From NCBI GenBank assembly GCA_022385805.1, contig MU277685.1, positions 460,644 through 524,643 on the forward strand: a stretch of DNA of 64,000 bases, in the 5' to 3' direction. This document shows positions 46,943-59,629 of the stretch, piece by piece; the stretch's first letter is position 1; each line of letters starts with the position of its first letter. The DNA is from Pilatotrama ljubarskyi. Its lineage: Eukaryota > Basidiomycota > Agaricomycetes > Polyporales > Polyporaceae. The notes below the pieces were generated by a model. It did not search any database. It was not told the DNA's origin and saw nothing but the letters and a program-made list of their open reading frames with translations. The translations under genes were made by a program, and so were the position numbers.

Positions 46943-48928
46943 ATGGCATCAAGTGAGTATCACTGGCATAGTTTTAAGAGGCATATGCTGATCGGAATAC
47001 AAGTATTCTCGAATAACAGGATACTTCCAAGCTTGAAGCGACGCTCGCGTCCTACGAACAAGTCTGAGGCATCGCCATCCAAAGCGAAGCCTCTGCACAT
47101 TCTACCCAATCTCGCGGAGGAGGACGAACAGCTGGCTCTTCATTCATGTTCGTCCTCATCCTCCGTGCCATCCTCCGCAAATCGTGGTCGGCTCCCGACA
47201 AGCTGCGCCACGGTTGGCGCCCGCCCAACGTCCGACCAAGTCATCCACATCAAGCGGGACTCGCGCAGAGTGGTCCTGACTGGTGTCGAGGGCCTCACCT
47301 TTGACGACTTCTTTCCCCCATCAAGCGCTCCGCGGGTCCGGACTCCTTCTCCCCCTCCCCCTCCCGTCCAACGCACACCCTCGCCTCCCCCACGTTCCGC
47401 TGCCTCTTCTCCTGCATCTGATTCTCCCTTGGACGACATTAACCTCAGGTTTTCGGGTCTCGGCATCTCTCTGGATTTCCCTTCACCTCCCGCTACGATT
47501 CGTTCTTCTTCGCGCTCGTTCTCAAGAAGGCGCGAGCTGTCGCCCACGCCTTCTAACGCCAGCAGCGATGTTTCGAGTTCATACTCTAGTCCCAAGACGC
47601 CTTGCACGACTCCTCCGACCTCCGACGACGAATCACACTGCAAATCAAACCTTGCGCGAGCCCCCACGTTCAAGTCGCAGCGCGCGTCTATCCTTTTCAT
47701 GAAGTCCATGCCCGACCTGTCCGAGCCTATGCGCAAGAGCTCCATCGCCTCGACCGTCGATGATGACAGCATCCTCGAGGAGCTCGAATGGATCGCGCAG
47801 GACATCAGCGAGGTCGTCACGCTTTCCACTCCTCTCCCGCCCACTTTCCCCACGACGCCTACGGAGAGCTCTATTGACGTTCGCGCGCGCCCCGACTCCA
47901 TCATGCCTCCCCCTCGGAGATCGCGAGAAGCAGCCAAGAGTCTCAATGGGAAGCCTCTTCCCGTCCCTCGCATCCACATCCAGGACAGCTCGGCGCAAGG
48001 ACCGAGCGCGCAGCTCGATCCCACCTTCCCTCTCCGCAGACGCTCTTACATGGTTCCCAGCCGTCCGCCCCCTCCGCCTCCCGTGCCCAAGTCGCCCACG
48101 ACGGCTATGGAGCAGGCGACGGAGGAGCTTCTCGCTGAGCTGGCCAACGCCGCCCTGGGCGCTGGTTTCCTCGGCACCGAGCTCACTGTCCCGCAGGAGG
48201 GCTACTTGTCCGCTGAGTCGCTCCCACCCACACCAAGCAGCCAGTTCATTGTGACGTCGCCTTCGCCCCTCCGTCCCCCGCCTCGTTTTGCGGTCCCGGC
48301 CGACATCAACGACATGTTCGACGAGAGCCCCGTCGAGCTCAATGCGCGCTCCGACCTGACGGCACCCATGTGGCCCTCGACGCCGCAGAGCATCAGCGTC
48401 TACTCGCAGATGACGGACGTCTCTCCGCCTACCTCCCCGCTCTCCTCATTCGACTTCGACGTGGACGTCAGCCACGTCCTCAACCACCGCGAGGAAGCTG
48501 CGGCGGCGCTCGAGAGCCCATCGCCTCTCCGCCGCACTCCGTCCTCAATCTCTCTCGTCCCTCCCGAGCGCACGCTGCGCTCTCGCTGGTCGACCTCGAC
48601 TCTCGGCTCGCTCGCCGAAGCGTCCTCCAGCTCCGCTAGCTCGTGGCTCCCGCGCTTCCACCTGTCCCCTTCGAAGAAGGGTAAGAGCAAGTCCGCTCCT
48701 GCCCCCGCCCCTGCTCCGTCGCCCGTCGCGACGCCACTGCAGCGCAAGAACGCCGTCAAGGGCCACGGTGCGAAGCGCTCCGTCGACTCGGACCGCGGGC
48801 TGACGAGGCGTGACAGCCGCGCCTCGCGCATGAGCGAGAGCAGCGCGAGCGATAGCGGGGAGAGCACGACGAGCTCCGGGCTGAAGCGGAAGCCGATCCC
48901 CATGGCGCTTCTCGCTACCGGTGCGTAG
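46943..48928 (+). CDS. large disordered S/P-rich protein, basidiomycete hypothetical
   Basis: A 661-codon open frame with strong fungal coding bias. It is rich in Ser/Pro with poly-Pro (PSPPPPPVQRTPSPPPR, SRPPPPPPVPKSP). Better-ordered islands are VIHIKRDSRRVVLTGVEGLTFDDFFPP, SILEELEWIAQDISEVV, and MEQATEELLAELANAALGAGF. The last two may be short amphipathic helices. The C terminus is basic and Ser-rich (KGHGAKRSVDSDRGLTRRDSR). There is no membrane segment or catalytic motif. Residues 5-27 may be an artefact: gtgagt follows the fourth codon and an AG lies at about 47021, but that splice shifts the frame, so I keep the continuous ORF. Many SP/TP sites suggest kinase regulation (inference). Confidence 0.7.
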   Translation: MASSEYHWHSFKRHMLIGIQVFSNNRILPSLKRRSRPTNKSEASPSKAKPLHILPNLAEEDEQLALHSCSSSSSVPSSANRGRLPTSCATVGARPTSDQVIHIKRDSRRVVLTGVEGLTFDDFFPPSSAPRVRTPSPPPPPVQRTPSPPPRSAASSPASDSPLDDINLRFSGLGISLDFPSPPATIRSSSRSFSRRRELSPTPSNASSDVSSSYSSPKTPCTTPPTSDDESHCKSNLARAPTFKSQRASILFMKSMPDLSEPMRKSSIASTVDDDSILEELEWIAQDISEVVTLSTPLPPTFPTTPTESSIDVRARPDSIMPPPRRSREAAKSLNGKPLPVPRIHIQDSSAQGPSAQLDPTFPLRRRSYMVPSRPPPPPPVPKSPTTAMEQATEELLAELANAALGAGFLGTELTVPQEGYLSAESLPPTPSSQFIVTSPSPLRPPPRFAVPADINDMFDESPVELNARSDLTAPMWPSTPQSISVYSQMTDVSPPTSPLSSFDFDVDVSHVLNHREEAAAALESPSPLRRTPSSISLVPPERTLRSRWSTSTLGSLAEASSSSASSWLPRFHLSPSKKGKSKSAPAPAPAPSPVATPLQRKNAVKGHGAKRSVDSDRGLTRRDSRASRMSESSASDSGESTTSSGLKRKPIPMALLATGA

Positions 48929-49615
48929 CCGGCTCGGGCTGCTGTCCTCCCCCCACCTCACACACTCTGGAACTGGAACTGGAACTGACATAACGACCCT
49001 TATGACCGCACTTGCTCTCATCGCTGTATCCATAGCTCTCCGCTCTTTGCATCCCTGCGCACCGACCACAGTCACAACAACGTCATCCACAACCACTATA
49101 TTCTTATTGTACGATTCGCATTCCCACCCCCGTCCTCCGCGCGCGCTCCTTTGTAGCCTTCGTTCTTTTATCAATATATCTGGACTGCGTCTCGCGCTCG
49201 GCGCACTCTTGCGTATATAGCTCGCTCGTATCCCGTACTGACTAATCTCGTACGCGTTCGTTCGTACTGACCTGTACATACTTCTGGACGCTGCCACCCA
49301 TAGAATGTCCAGACCGCACACTCGTTCTTATACATAGCTAGGTATCCGGCCCTGGTAGTTGCGCAGCCTCTTTCGACTGGTTCGAGTGTATCATTTACTT
49401 GCTCACGAGTCATGAATGCATCTCGAGCTTTCTCTTGTCCATCCTCCGCACGCGTGCTGATTGACGACAGCCTTGCGGCGCGTACGGCTATGGTTCTCGC
49501 ATACTGTGAACGACTTTGGTTTCGCCTTCCAGGCTGGCCCCCATATCCAGATAGTGATGGTAGACTAAGTATACATCCAGGTGACTTCTCGGCCCATGCA
49601 CTCCATAAATTCCTT
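48929..49615. other. intergenic between convergent genes
   Basis: About 690 bases holding the 3' ends of the disordered-protein gene and the glutathione-transferase gene. Nothing else is seen. Confidence 0.5.
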
Positions 49616-50580
49616 TCACTGGTTTCGGAGGTTCGCGAAACGTTGCTTGAACGCCTGGGTGACATATGCCTGGTTGGATGAAGGAGACGGGTGCCAGTCA
49701 GTCGGGACAAGGAAAGGAATGATTTCAGAGCACGCACCTCGTCGAAGGTGGACTTGAAGCTATCGCGTGCGAAGAGGTCCTCCGCGTACTTCCCGATACG
49801 CGCGAACTTGCCAGTGGTAGCAGTTTCCCAGACCTTCTTACCATTGCCCTCAGGGTACTTGCCGAGCTCGTTCAGCAGCGAGACGCGCGTACGCGCGATA
49901 AACGGCGCGATGGCGATATCCGCGATCGAGAACTGGCCCACAGCGAAGCCGTCCGAAGGGAGGAGCGACTGGATGTACTCCAGCGCGCTGTAGAAGTCCT
50001 CCACGGGGGCGTTGCGGAGGAAGTACGCGTACCAGGCGGGGATGAGCTTGCTGGAGACGCCTTCGATGAAGAAGCGCGCCTTGGCGCGGGTGACGGGGTC
50101 CGAGGGGAGGATACCGGACTCGGGGAAGAGGTCCGCGACGAACTCGACGAGGACGAGGGACTCGGCGAGCTTCACGGACTCGGGCGAGGGCTGGTCGGGG
50201 GGAACGTCCGGGCCGCCGTAGGCGATGGCAGGGACCTATTGCGATGGTATGAGCGAACCATTACATGCATGTCCATGAGGAGGGGTGTGTACGTACCTTG
50301 CTAGCGGGGTTGACTTTGGGGGCGTACCATTCGGGCTTGTTCTGCAGATCGATCTCGTATCTGGTGAACTGTGCCTTCGCCTCGGCGAGCGCGATCTCTA
50401 CCTGGTTGCCTGGTCAGCAACCAAGTCTCTCGCCGGTTCATGTCATTCGGCGTACCCTCTGGGCAAAGGGGCAGATCTACAAGCAATGCGGCATAGCGCG
50501 TCAATACTCCATGCGCGTGCGGAACGCAGGAGCTGCGACGGTCTCACCTTGGCGCTATAGAGCGTGATCCTCTCGGGCAT
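49616..50580 (-). CDS. omega-like glutathione S-transferase
   Basis: Cytosolic glutathione-dependent thiol transferase or reductase. Five exons on the minus strand: 50580-50548, 50476-50456 (21 bases), 50401-50297, 50235-49738 and 49669-49616; 236 aa. The thioredoxin-like domain starts ITLYSAKICPFAQR, with a catalytic Cys in CPFA as in omega/GTO enzymes. It continues VEIALAEAK, then NPASKVPAIAYGG with the cis-Pro glutathione-site loop, then ESLVLVEFVADLFP. The all-helical C domain contains GQFSIADIAIAPFIAR, the N-capping box of GSTs. The end reads AYVTQAFKQRFANLRNQ. Likely roles are redox protection or detoxification of wood extractives (inference). A TATA box lies 70 bases upstream. Confidence 0.93.
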
Positions 50581-50648
50581 GGTGCTTGAGTGGACGTCGG
50601 GTACGGGAGTACGGCGCGGGAGGGAAGAAGACACGGCATCGGGAGGAG

Positions 50649-50657
50649 CTTATATAG
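50649..50657 (-). promoter_or_regulatory. TATA box of the glutathione transferase gene
   Basis: CTATATAAG on the minus strand, about 70 bases upstream of the ATG. Confidence 0.6.
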
Positions 50658-52204
50658 AGCGGGCGGGGTGAGGCTTGTGGGCGAGGATGGTGGGAGGTGG
50701 GAGGAGATTGTGTCATCGGCGATCGAGTGATCATGGTGCTGACTGTTCTTCGAAAGTCCATGCGATCCCATGAACGTCAATATCCCGAATCCCGGTATAC
50801 GTGGCCCGGTGCGTTTCAATGCACCCATCGATGGCAAACATCGTCCATTCGTTTGCGTGCTTGGGCTGGGGGCTGCTAAAATGCCGCGGACTAGCGCTGG
50901 TCGCGGGTCCATGACAGGCGAGCGCTTGCGACATTCGGCCATTAGAGTCGACAGCCCTCTCTGTGCGACCGATACGTAGCGAAAAGTACTACTTACTTCT
51001 TGGGGGTAAATATGGTGATTTCAGCCCAGCTACCGGCATGTAATCACCCATTTGAAACTATTGGCGCCAGCGTATTTTCACTATGTATTTCGGTGACAGA
51101 ATGGGTGAATTTGAGCCTTATTTTGTTGCAATTCACCACCTGGGTTGCAAGGCGCAAATGTAGTAAATATTCACCATTTTCTGGCTGGTTCTCGCTGGGA
51201 CTCCAGATGCGGTGATTCTCGCCCATTAGTCACGCTTTTCACCGCAAAGGAAGGTGGTGTTCTCAAGCAGGTATATTTGGGATACTATTACATGCCATAG
51301 ACATAGCTATACACAGTGTACATTATCGCGAACGAGGCAAGGCGGTAGCAGCCGCCGGGAGCAAAAAATAGATGATAGACAGAGAGCTTGAATAGCAGAC
51401 CCACAGGCAGACATACACATGCACGGCAGAGTGCATGGAGCCAGAAGAAGACCTAGCACAGAAAAACCAGGGCCGTTCCAGTGCAGCATCCAGCAGGCGG
51501 GCAGCAGGCTGCAAGCAGTAGTCTGAGCATGTCACAATAGTACTAGTAGTAGAGATCGTACCCGAGTCTGCGGAGACGATGGGGGTGCCAATGGGCGGCC
51601 ACGAAGATGGAGCAATGCGAGACAGAACCGTAGAGAGGCTATACAAGAGGGCGTGACGAGATGGCTGACGAGGGCAAGCTCCCGAGGCAGACCCGAGAGA
51701 TGAGATGAACAGGAAAGGGCTCATGACGCACGCATGTGATAGCTTCAGAGACGTACTAGTGCACAGCAGGTAGAGGCTACTGCTGCTACAGCAGCTAAGT
51801 GAGGGAACAGAACCATCTAAGCAGGGAGGAGCCAGAAACTTCTAGCAGCCCAGCAGAGAACTACGCAAGAGCAAGTCTGGACGAAAATCTCTCGAGGACA
51901 GCATGAGCGAGAACCACGGGGGAGCTCAGAGGTTTGACAAGCTTGCGTTGCATCGAGAGCCTATACCATACAAGGGCCCAATGCGCTAATCGAGGCACGA
52001 TGTACAGGGAGCCAGGATAGAATGACGAGCGCGAGAGGGTGCAGGCCTGTACAGAGGCACGACGGAGAAAACGCGTTAAGTGAGGACGTCGCAAGGCGAG
52101 CCGCCGTTGCTGCTGTTTGGCCATGTTTGGTCTCCACATGGATTCACTCGGGCGCTAAAGCAGGTGGAACCCTCTCGCGAAACCTCAGCGATTATTACCA
52201 CTTA

Positions 52205-52240
52205 TTGTAGTGAATCCACGGTCGGTTATATTCACTACAA
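52205..52240. repeat. perfect 11-bp inverted repeat (hairpin)
   Basis: TTGTAGTGAAT at 52205-52215 and ATTCACTACAA at 52230-52240, separated by 14 bases. Confidence 0.8.
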
Positions 52241-52792
52241 AAATCCACACCCCCACTTAACCCCCATTTTCCCTGGTGATCGGCGCTTTCCACCAGATAT
52301 AGTCGTAGCGCCCACCACTTCTGAGGCGCACAGTGCCTAGCTTCGACTCTGATGGAACTCAATCGTTTTCTCGACCGACCGCTTTTCAGATGCGGTACTG
52401 CTCACCCGCACCCGCCAGGGCTGCTCCCAAACGGATTGGCCTGTTAGTCAAATGTCAGCAATCTGCAGCATGTCCTCTGTAGAAGACGGCGGTAGAACCA
52501 ATCGGGATGAGTCCAGCACGCATCTGCGTCGCTTGACTGTCTGCTCGAACTTGGCCTCAAATACTCACTGAATAACCACGGGGAGCATCCGCGCGCTCGA
52601 GGGCTTTATTGTAGCGCCCGGCGTTCAGTAGAGCTCGGGCGCCAAATACCGCAGTGGCAAAAGCTCTCTCTCACAGGCGCCCAAGAGCACATTGCGCTAG
52701 GCGGTGAACTTCAACGACCACCGCCACGGGCAGACCACTCCGCCGTACTCACCTCTGCAAGCATATGAAGTGACCTGCTTCACACATTGAGG

Positions 52793-55700
52793 ATGCAAGC
52801 TCTTCGGCAGGAGATCCTTCCGCCCAGCGGAGTCGAGTTCGCGGCGTGTCTCAAGTTCACACCGTCAACCCTCTCCGACTCCGGCCCTTCAACCTCGCAA
52901 AGCGGCCGGGCCCTCTTCAACATCGTCGTCGCGCGGTCAAGCCTGCTCCGCATCTTTGAAGTCAGAGAAGAACCGGCTCCCATCTCCACGCAGAAGGAGG
53001 ATGAACGGGACAGGCGCGCCAGCGTGCGCAAGGGGACGGAGGCGGTGGAGGGCGAGGTCGAGATGGACGCGTCTGGGGAAGGGTTCGTGAACATGGGCAC
53101 GGTCAAGGTGAATGCGGGTAACCACTTCCTGTTGACCTACCTCAGTCTGTCAATGAGATCCCTTGCTATCTCTCTCGATTGCCCGTGTGAGTTGTCGAGA
53201 CGCATGGCTGACCTCCCTTCTTCGCCTTTGCTGTCTTCAGTCAACTGGTGTGAATGGTGTCGCCCATCCCGCCACCATCAACAAGCTCTACCTCGTTCGC
53301 GAGCATCGGCTACATGGCACGGTCACCGGCATGGAGGCCGTCCGGACGGTGCACTCGCTGGAAGATAAGCTCGACCGCTTGCTGGTGTCGTTCAAGGACG
53401 CGAAGGTGCGTAGACATGCTGTGCGGTACTGCACGCGTTCTGACTCTGAGGACAGATTGCTTTGCTCGAATGGTCCGATGCTATACACGACGTCTTGACC
53501 GTCTCCATTCACACATACGAGCGAGCACCTCAATTAGTAGGTGCGCTCATCCCGGCTCATGTTCCCCCAACTGACCCGCTTGCAGATGGCTCTCGACTCT
53601 GCTCTGTTTAGGGCCGAGCTCCGCGTTGACCCACTGTCCCGCTGTGCTGCGTTGTCCCTACCAAAAGACGCCCTGGCGATCCTTCCATTCTACCAAAGTC
53701 AGGCCGAGCTCGACTTGATGGAGCAGGAGTCAAGTCAGGCTCGAGACGTGCCCTACTCTCCAAGCTTCATCCTCGACCTCGCAAACGATGTCGACAAGCG
53801 CATACGGAACGTGATCGACTTCGCGTTCTTGCCAGGCTTCAACAATCCGACTGTCGCGGTTCTTTGCCAATATCAGCAGACGTGGACAGGGTACGTTCTC
53901 CCGAACCACAGGAAAAGGCATACTGACGAGCCTTGTAGACGGTTGAAAGAATACAAGGATACAGTCGGACTGTACATCTTCACGCTTGACTTGGTCACCA
54001 ACAATTACCCCGTGATCACCGCAGTCGACGGGCTTCCATATGACTGCTTCTCCCTAGCACCTTGCTCGACTACCACTGGTGGTGTCGTGATACTCGCTGG
54101 AAACGCGATCGTCTTTGTGGACCAAGCTTCTCGCCGCGTCATCCTGCCCGTGAACGGCTGGTTACCGAGGACGAGCGACGTATCTATGCCCTCGCTCACG
54201 CCGCAGGAACAGTTGCGCGATCTGCAGCTCGAGGGCGCTCGTGTCACCTTCGTGGATGACAAGACCTTCTTCGTGATACAGAGGGACGGCACCGTGTATC
54301 CCGTCGAGCTCGTCCTGGATGGGAAGATCGTCTCCCGGCTGTCTATGTCTGATGCTGTCGCTCGTACCACTGTTCCAGCTGTGCTCAAGAGGATCGAGAA
54401 TGACTACCTTTTCGTCGGGAGTATCGTCGGGCCTTCTGTCCTGCTCCGGACGGCCCATGTGGAGGAGGAAATAAAGGACGAAGATGTGGACATGACAGCT
54501 GCCCCTGCGACGGCGGTTGCCCCAGTGGACGCGATGGACTTGGACGATGATGAAGGTCAGTGCGCTTCGTATTTCTGCTGCTGCCCCAGCCCTGACGCTC
54601 TAGTCAATAAGACCTCTATGGCCCCTCAAGCAGTGCGGAGAAGCCGGCCGCGAATGGGACAGCCGACGGCATCGCCGACTCTGTGAAGAAGCGGACAGTC
54701 GTTCGTCTCTCCTTCTGCGACGCTATGCCGGCATACGGCCCGATATCGGATATGGCATTCGGACTAGCTCGCAACGGGGTACGTACCTCTTATCTCGACT
54801 ATGCAGACTGATCTCAGCGTCGTCCAGGACCGAGTGGTCCCGGAACTCATCGCTGCTACAGGTTCTGGGGAGTTAGGCGGCTTCCATCTCTTCCAGGTAA
54901 AGGATACATCTGGTCCATGCTGTCATGCCAGCTCAACATGCCTCGCGCGTAGAGAGACATGCCTACACGGTCAAAGCGCAAGCTCCACGCTATTGGCGGT
55001 GGTCGTGGAATGTGGTCCTTGCCTGTCCGTCAGCCCGTCAAAGTCAGCGGGGGGACATTCGAGCGTCCTGCAAACCCTTTCCATGCAGAGAAGGATTCTG
55101 TCATCATTAGCACGGATGCCAACCCCGCGCCGGGTCTCTCTCGTGTATGTACTGACTTATGGGTCGGAAAACAGCACCAAGTGCTGATGGTTCAGAGTAG
55201 ATTGCGACGCGGTCCTCGCACTCGGACATCACGATCACAACTCGAATACCTGGAACAACCCTCGGTGCGGCACAGTTCTTCCAAGGAACAGCGATACTCC
55301 ATATCCTCTTCAACGTGACAAACGTGATCCGGGTGCTAGAGCCTGGTGCGTACCCTGTGAAGCAACTGATGCCACAGCTCACCTTCCGGATTTAGACGGC
55401 TCGGAGAGGCAAATCATCAAGGACCTGGACGGCAACTCTCCAAGGCCAAAGATCAAGTCGTGCAGCATATGCGACCCCTTCGTGCTCATCATACGCGAAG
55501 ACGACAGCATTGGTCTGTTCATCGGAGAGATCGAACGCGGAAAGATCAGGAGAAAGGACATGTCGCCCATGGGAGAGAAGGTCCTTCGTCTGCATATCAT
55601 CGTCGTCTTCGGTATTAACCCGTGTGAATAGACGTCTCGCTATATCGCTGGAGGATTCTACACGGACACCAGCGGTCTCTTCCAGACGTTCCTGAACGAA

Positions 55701-58293
55701 CAGGCGCCGGCGGAGAATGTCACGTCGACATTGCAAGGAGCCATGAATGCAGGGAGCAAGAGCCAGTGGTTGATCCTCGTCCGCCCACAAGGCGTTGTTG
55801 AGGTACATGTCGACCTAATCAGATGCTCGCATGTGAACCTCACGCACCTGTCGCCAGATCTGGACTCTCCCGAAGCTTACCCTGGCCTTCTCCACGACTC
55901 TCCTAGCCACTCTAGACCCTGTGTTGACAGACTCGCTCGACCCTCCTGCGCTCTCCCTGCCTCAGGATCCTCCCCGAAAACCGCAGGAGCTCGATATTGA
56001 CCAGATCGTCATCGCGCCTCTCGGAGAGTCACGACCGCACCCACACCTCATTGTAGGTCACAACGTGCATTGATGCATGCTCCAGTCTCATCTTGATTCG
56101 CTCTAGGTCCTGCTGCGCTCAGGGCAGCTCGCGATCTACGAAGCAGTCGCTGCCGCGCCGCCTGCTGAACCGCTGCCCTCTACCCGATCACTGACCCTCC
56201 TGGTGAAGTTCGTGAAGGTCTTGTCAAAGGCGTTCGACATCCAGCACACCGAGGAAGAGCAGAAGTCCGTGCTAGCCGAGCAGAAGCGCATTTCGCGATT
56301 GCTGCTGCCGTTCGTAACGTCACCTGCGCCAGGTCAAACGTACTCAGGGGTATTCTTCACGGGCGATCGACCCTCCTGGATCCTCTCCTCCGACAAGGGC
56401 GGAGTGAGGGTGTTCCCTTCGGGGCACAACGTCGTGCACGCATTCACGACTTCCTCTCTCTGGGAGTCCGGAGGCGAATTCTTGCTGTATTCGGAGGAGG
56501 TAAGGCCACTGCTGTACGCCGTTCATTGAGCGGAACTCACTATAATGGCACGCAGGGCCCTAGCCTGGTCGAGTGGATGCCTGACATTCAGCTAGACGGT
56601 CATCTCCCTGCGCGCTCCGTCCCACGCTCGAGGCCATACTCCAACGTCGTGTATGATGCCTCGACTTCATTAATTGTCGCCGCATCGTCTTTCCAGAACC
56701 GCTTTGCGTCATATGACGAGGACGGTAATATCGTCTGGGAGCCAGATAGTAAGCAAGCGAGAACAGCTATCTTCCCCGCTCACGGATGCTGACGAGGTAC
56801 GCACAGGTCCCAACATCTCCTTCCCTAGGTGTGAGTGCTCCACGCTGGAGCTGATCTCGCCGGATGGCTGGATCACAATGGACGGGTATGTCATTCAGCT
56901 TTGTGGCGAGATGAAAACGGATCTTGAGCGTTCTCCAGATACGAGTTTGCTCCGAACGAGTTCGTGAACTGCATTGTGTCCGTGCCGCTCGAGACGATGA
57001 GCACCGAGTCTGGCATGAAAGACTTCATTGCCGTCGGTACCACGATCAATCGAGGCGAGGATCTCGCTGTCAAAGGCGCAGTACGTGACGACATGCTTCT
57101 CCAGACAGGGGCTGCTGCTGATCGAACCCCACAAGGTATACGTCTTCGAGATCGTCGAGGTGGTGCCAGACCCGAGCACGAGCATCAAGCGATGGTGGCG
57201 ACTGAAGCTTCTCTGCCGCGACGACGCCAAGGGCCCCGTTTCGTTCCTCTGTGGCATGAACGGGTACCTCGTCTCCTCCATGGGCCAGAAGGTGCGTTGT
57301 GCTCATATGCCTTGCGCCGGCACCGTCTGAGGCACTTTGACTAGATCTTCGTCCGCGCGTTCGATCTGGATGAGCGCTTAGTTGGCGTAGCCTTCCTGGA
57401 CGTCGGCGTCTATGTCACTTCATTGCGTGCGGTCAAGAACTTGCTCGTGATTGGCGACGCTGTGAAGAGCGTCTGGTTCGTTGCATTCCAGGTCAGTCGT
57501 GGCTACTTGTACCCGCTCTAGAGCTGACCTTCTCCGCAGGAGGATCCGTACAAGCTCGTGATACTCGGCAAAGACCCTCACCACTGCTGCATCACCAGAG
57601 CTGACTTGTTCTTTGCCGACGGACACCTCTCCATCGTCACCTGTGACGAGGAGGGGATCGTCAGGATGTACGCCTATGATCCGCACGGTATGCTCCGCTT
57701 CTCCCAAGCTGATGAGTCCGGACTCATGACAGAAGTAGACCCGGAGTCGAAGAGCGGACAGCACCTCCTCCGGCGTACCGAGTTCCACGGTCAGACGGAG
57801 TACAGGAGCTCGCTACTGGTAGCCCGGAGGCCAAAGACGGGTGATCCGGAGATTCCACAAGCGCGGCTTGTTTGCGGTCGGCAGCATCCATGACTCATGT
57901 CTGTGCTTCGGTCTAACGGTCGTTCCTTCCCAGGTGCGATTGACGGCTCCCTAAGCACGCTCACATACGTCGACGAGGCTGCGTTCAAGCGCCTTCACCT
58001 CCTGCAAGGACAGCTGATCCGCACGGTGCAACATGTGGCGGCGCTCAATCCCAGAGCATTCCGGTGAGTGCTTCTACGGTACCCACGAGCCTAGGACAGC
58101 AGCTGATGCATGAGGCAGCATGGTGCGAAACGAGCATGTCTCGAGGCCACTATCGAAGGGCATCCTGGACGGGAACCTTCTAGCAACGTTCGAAGACCTA
58201 CCCATCGCGCGCCAGAACGAAGTGACTAGCCAGATTGGCACGGACCGTGCTACGGTGCTGAAGGACTGGGCTTCTTTAGTCGGTGCTTGGTGA
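52793..58293 (+). CDS. CFT1: cleavage and polyadenylation specificity factor CPSF160 / Cft1
   Basis: Scaffold of the mRNA 3'-end processing complex in the nucleus. 22 exons: 52793-53107, 53241-53405, 53456-53536, 53586-53890, 53939-54555, 54612-54778, 54828-54896, 54953-55144, 55201-55345, 55396-55580, 55632-55802, 55858-56052, 56107-56499, 56556-56748, 56807-56885, 56939-57080, 57136-57291, 57345-57491, 57540-57687, 57733-57876, 57934-58063 and 58119-58293. The frame closes to 1437 aa, the normal length. It starts MQALRQEILPPSGVEFAACL. Typical segments are NKLYLVREHRLHGTVTG, LLEWSDAIHDVLTVSIH, PTRSKRKLHAIGGGRGMWSL, then FVNCIVSVPLETMSTESGM and VYVFEIVEVVPDP (CPSF_A domain). It ends DLPIARQNEV and DWASLVGAW. 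Beta-propeller architecture is known for the family. Intron 19 (57688-57732) is 45 bases and in frame. Confidence 0.96.
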
Positions 58294-59629
58294 CAAGCTG
58301 CATATGACATGTTCCCTTATTGTCTCCGCCTTTTTCGTCTCATGCGCTGCGGTGTTCGGACTTGTCCCAAACCCTTGGTGCCTTCTCATTAGGGGCGCAT
58401 TTTTGTCGGAGTCCGTCCCTTGTTCGGGCGGACTCTGTTCATGAGCTAGCACCAGACGTTCCTAGTCGAGCCGCATACATCTGCATTGGAGCTACAGGCC
58501 GGTGCCGATAATCTCTCACGCGTACATCATCCGACTGAGGCCATCGTGAGTGCCCTCGATTAGCTTCTGCCTCGCTCCGTGAACATGACTCCAGTTCCTT
58601 CCCGATTAAGTGTGACTCGTGGGCCCTTGTCTCCGAGGAAAGGTAAGAAGGCGCATGTGCCTAAAGCTCGGCGCGCGAAGCGACTCGCGCTGCATCTGTA
58701 CACAATTCGGGGATATGGTCTTCCGAGTCGTGTACAAATCTCATCATCCTACCGATCAGTCGCCCTTGGGCTACATAGTTCGTCTCAAGGCTTCTAAGGC
58801 GTTGTGCGAACGTGCGGACCCAGTTATAGGGTGCGTGCTACTTCGCAGGCGGTATTGTCTTTGTCCTCGATTCGCCAATGGGGTGGTATGCAAGCTTGGT
58901 ACATTTCACGTCGCGAAGGTCGCCGTGATCTTCCCCGATAGGAAGGGGACTGAGTAAACCACATACCACCCCACACTGGTCTTCTTGATGCAGCGCGTTC
59001 TGTGATGACCCATGGATGGTGATCTGAACATGGCAAGACCTACTTCGTTTGCTATTCGTGTGAGCAGTATCAGACCATTCAGTCACCAGATACTGTCGGA
59101 CCTGGGAAACAGCTTCCAAATTCTATGTATGTATCAAGAAGCACGGCCCGATCATTCTCAATAGTTGCGAGGCGCGTGCGGAGGTCTACTGCGTTTATAC
59201 CAGGTGAAAAAGTTGGCTATGCGGCACCGGGCAATCACCCTGCCAGCGGTCCGTGCAGTGGCGAAAAGGAGCCAACAGCTTCGTCTCATTCTCGGCACAG
59301 ATTCCATGCCGGCACAGAAGCACTGCAGACTACAATTGTGTCGAGCGAGTGCAGTACGGGGAAGTCCCGAGACTCCGAGGCTGCGGCGACGTGGAATGGC
59401 CTCACGAGTACTAGTAGTACTTCCAGTGAATGCGGTGGCGGTGCAGCGCCCGGTGTTCCGGAACTTCGGAGTTGTACTACTGACTCCGCAAGAGACGCGC
59501 CAGGGAACGACGCAGTCCGGGTTGGCCTGCTTCAACGTCCCGTGTGCCAGTGTATTCCCGGTCATTCTCTTCAGATCCTTCCCCAAGTGTGCCAGAGTTC
59601 GGGCAGTAACAGGTGCTTCAGCTCCCGCC
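58294..59629. other. intergenic, no gene seen
   Basis: About 1.3 kb between CFT1 and the kinase-like gene. Overlapping ORFs occur in several frames without recognisable domains. Confidence 0.45.

Larger units (their letters stand above)
50581..52792. other. 2.2-kb gene-free stretch with repeat-like sequence
   Basis: No supported gene. Positions 51008-51245 contain about nine GGTGA/TTCACC motifs in both orientations. Positions 51250-52100 are A/G-rich without coding potential. A perfect 11-bp hairpin sits at 52205-52240. This may be the remains of a transposon, but no boundaries or target duplications were found. Confidence 0.4.

Noticed and set aside
51247..52200. Possible solo LTR of a retrotransposon
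   Set aside because: No paired terminal repeats, target duplication, polypurine tract or reverse-transcriptase sequence could be identified.
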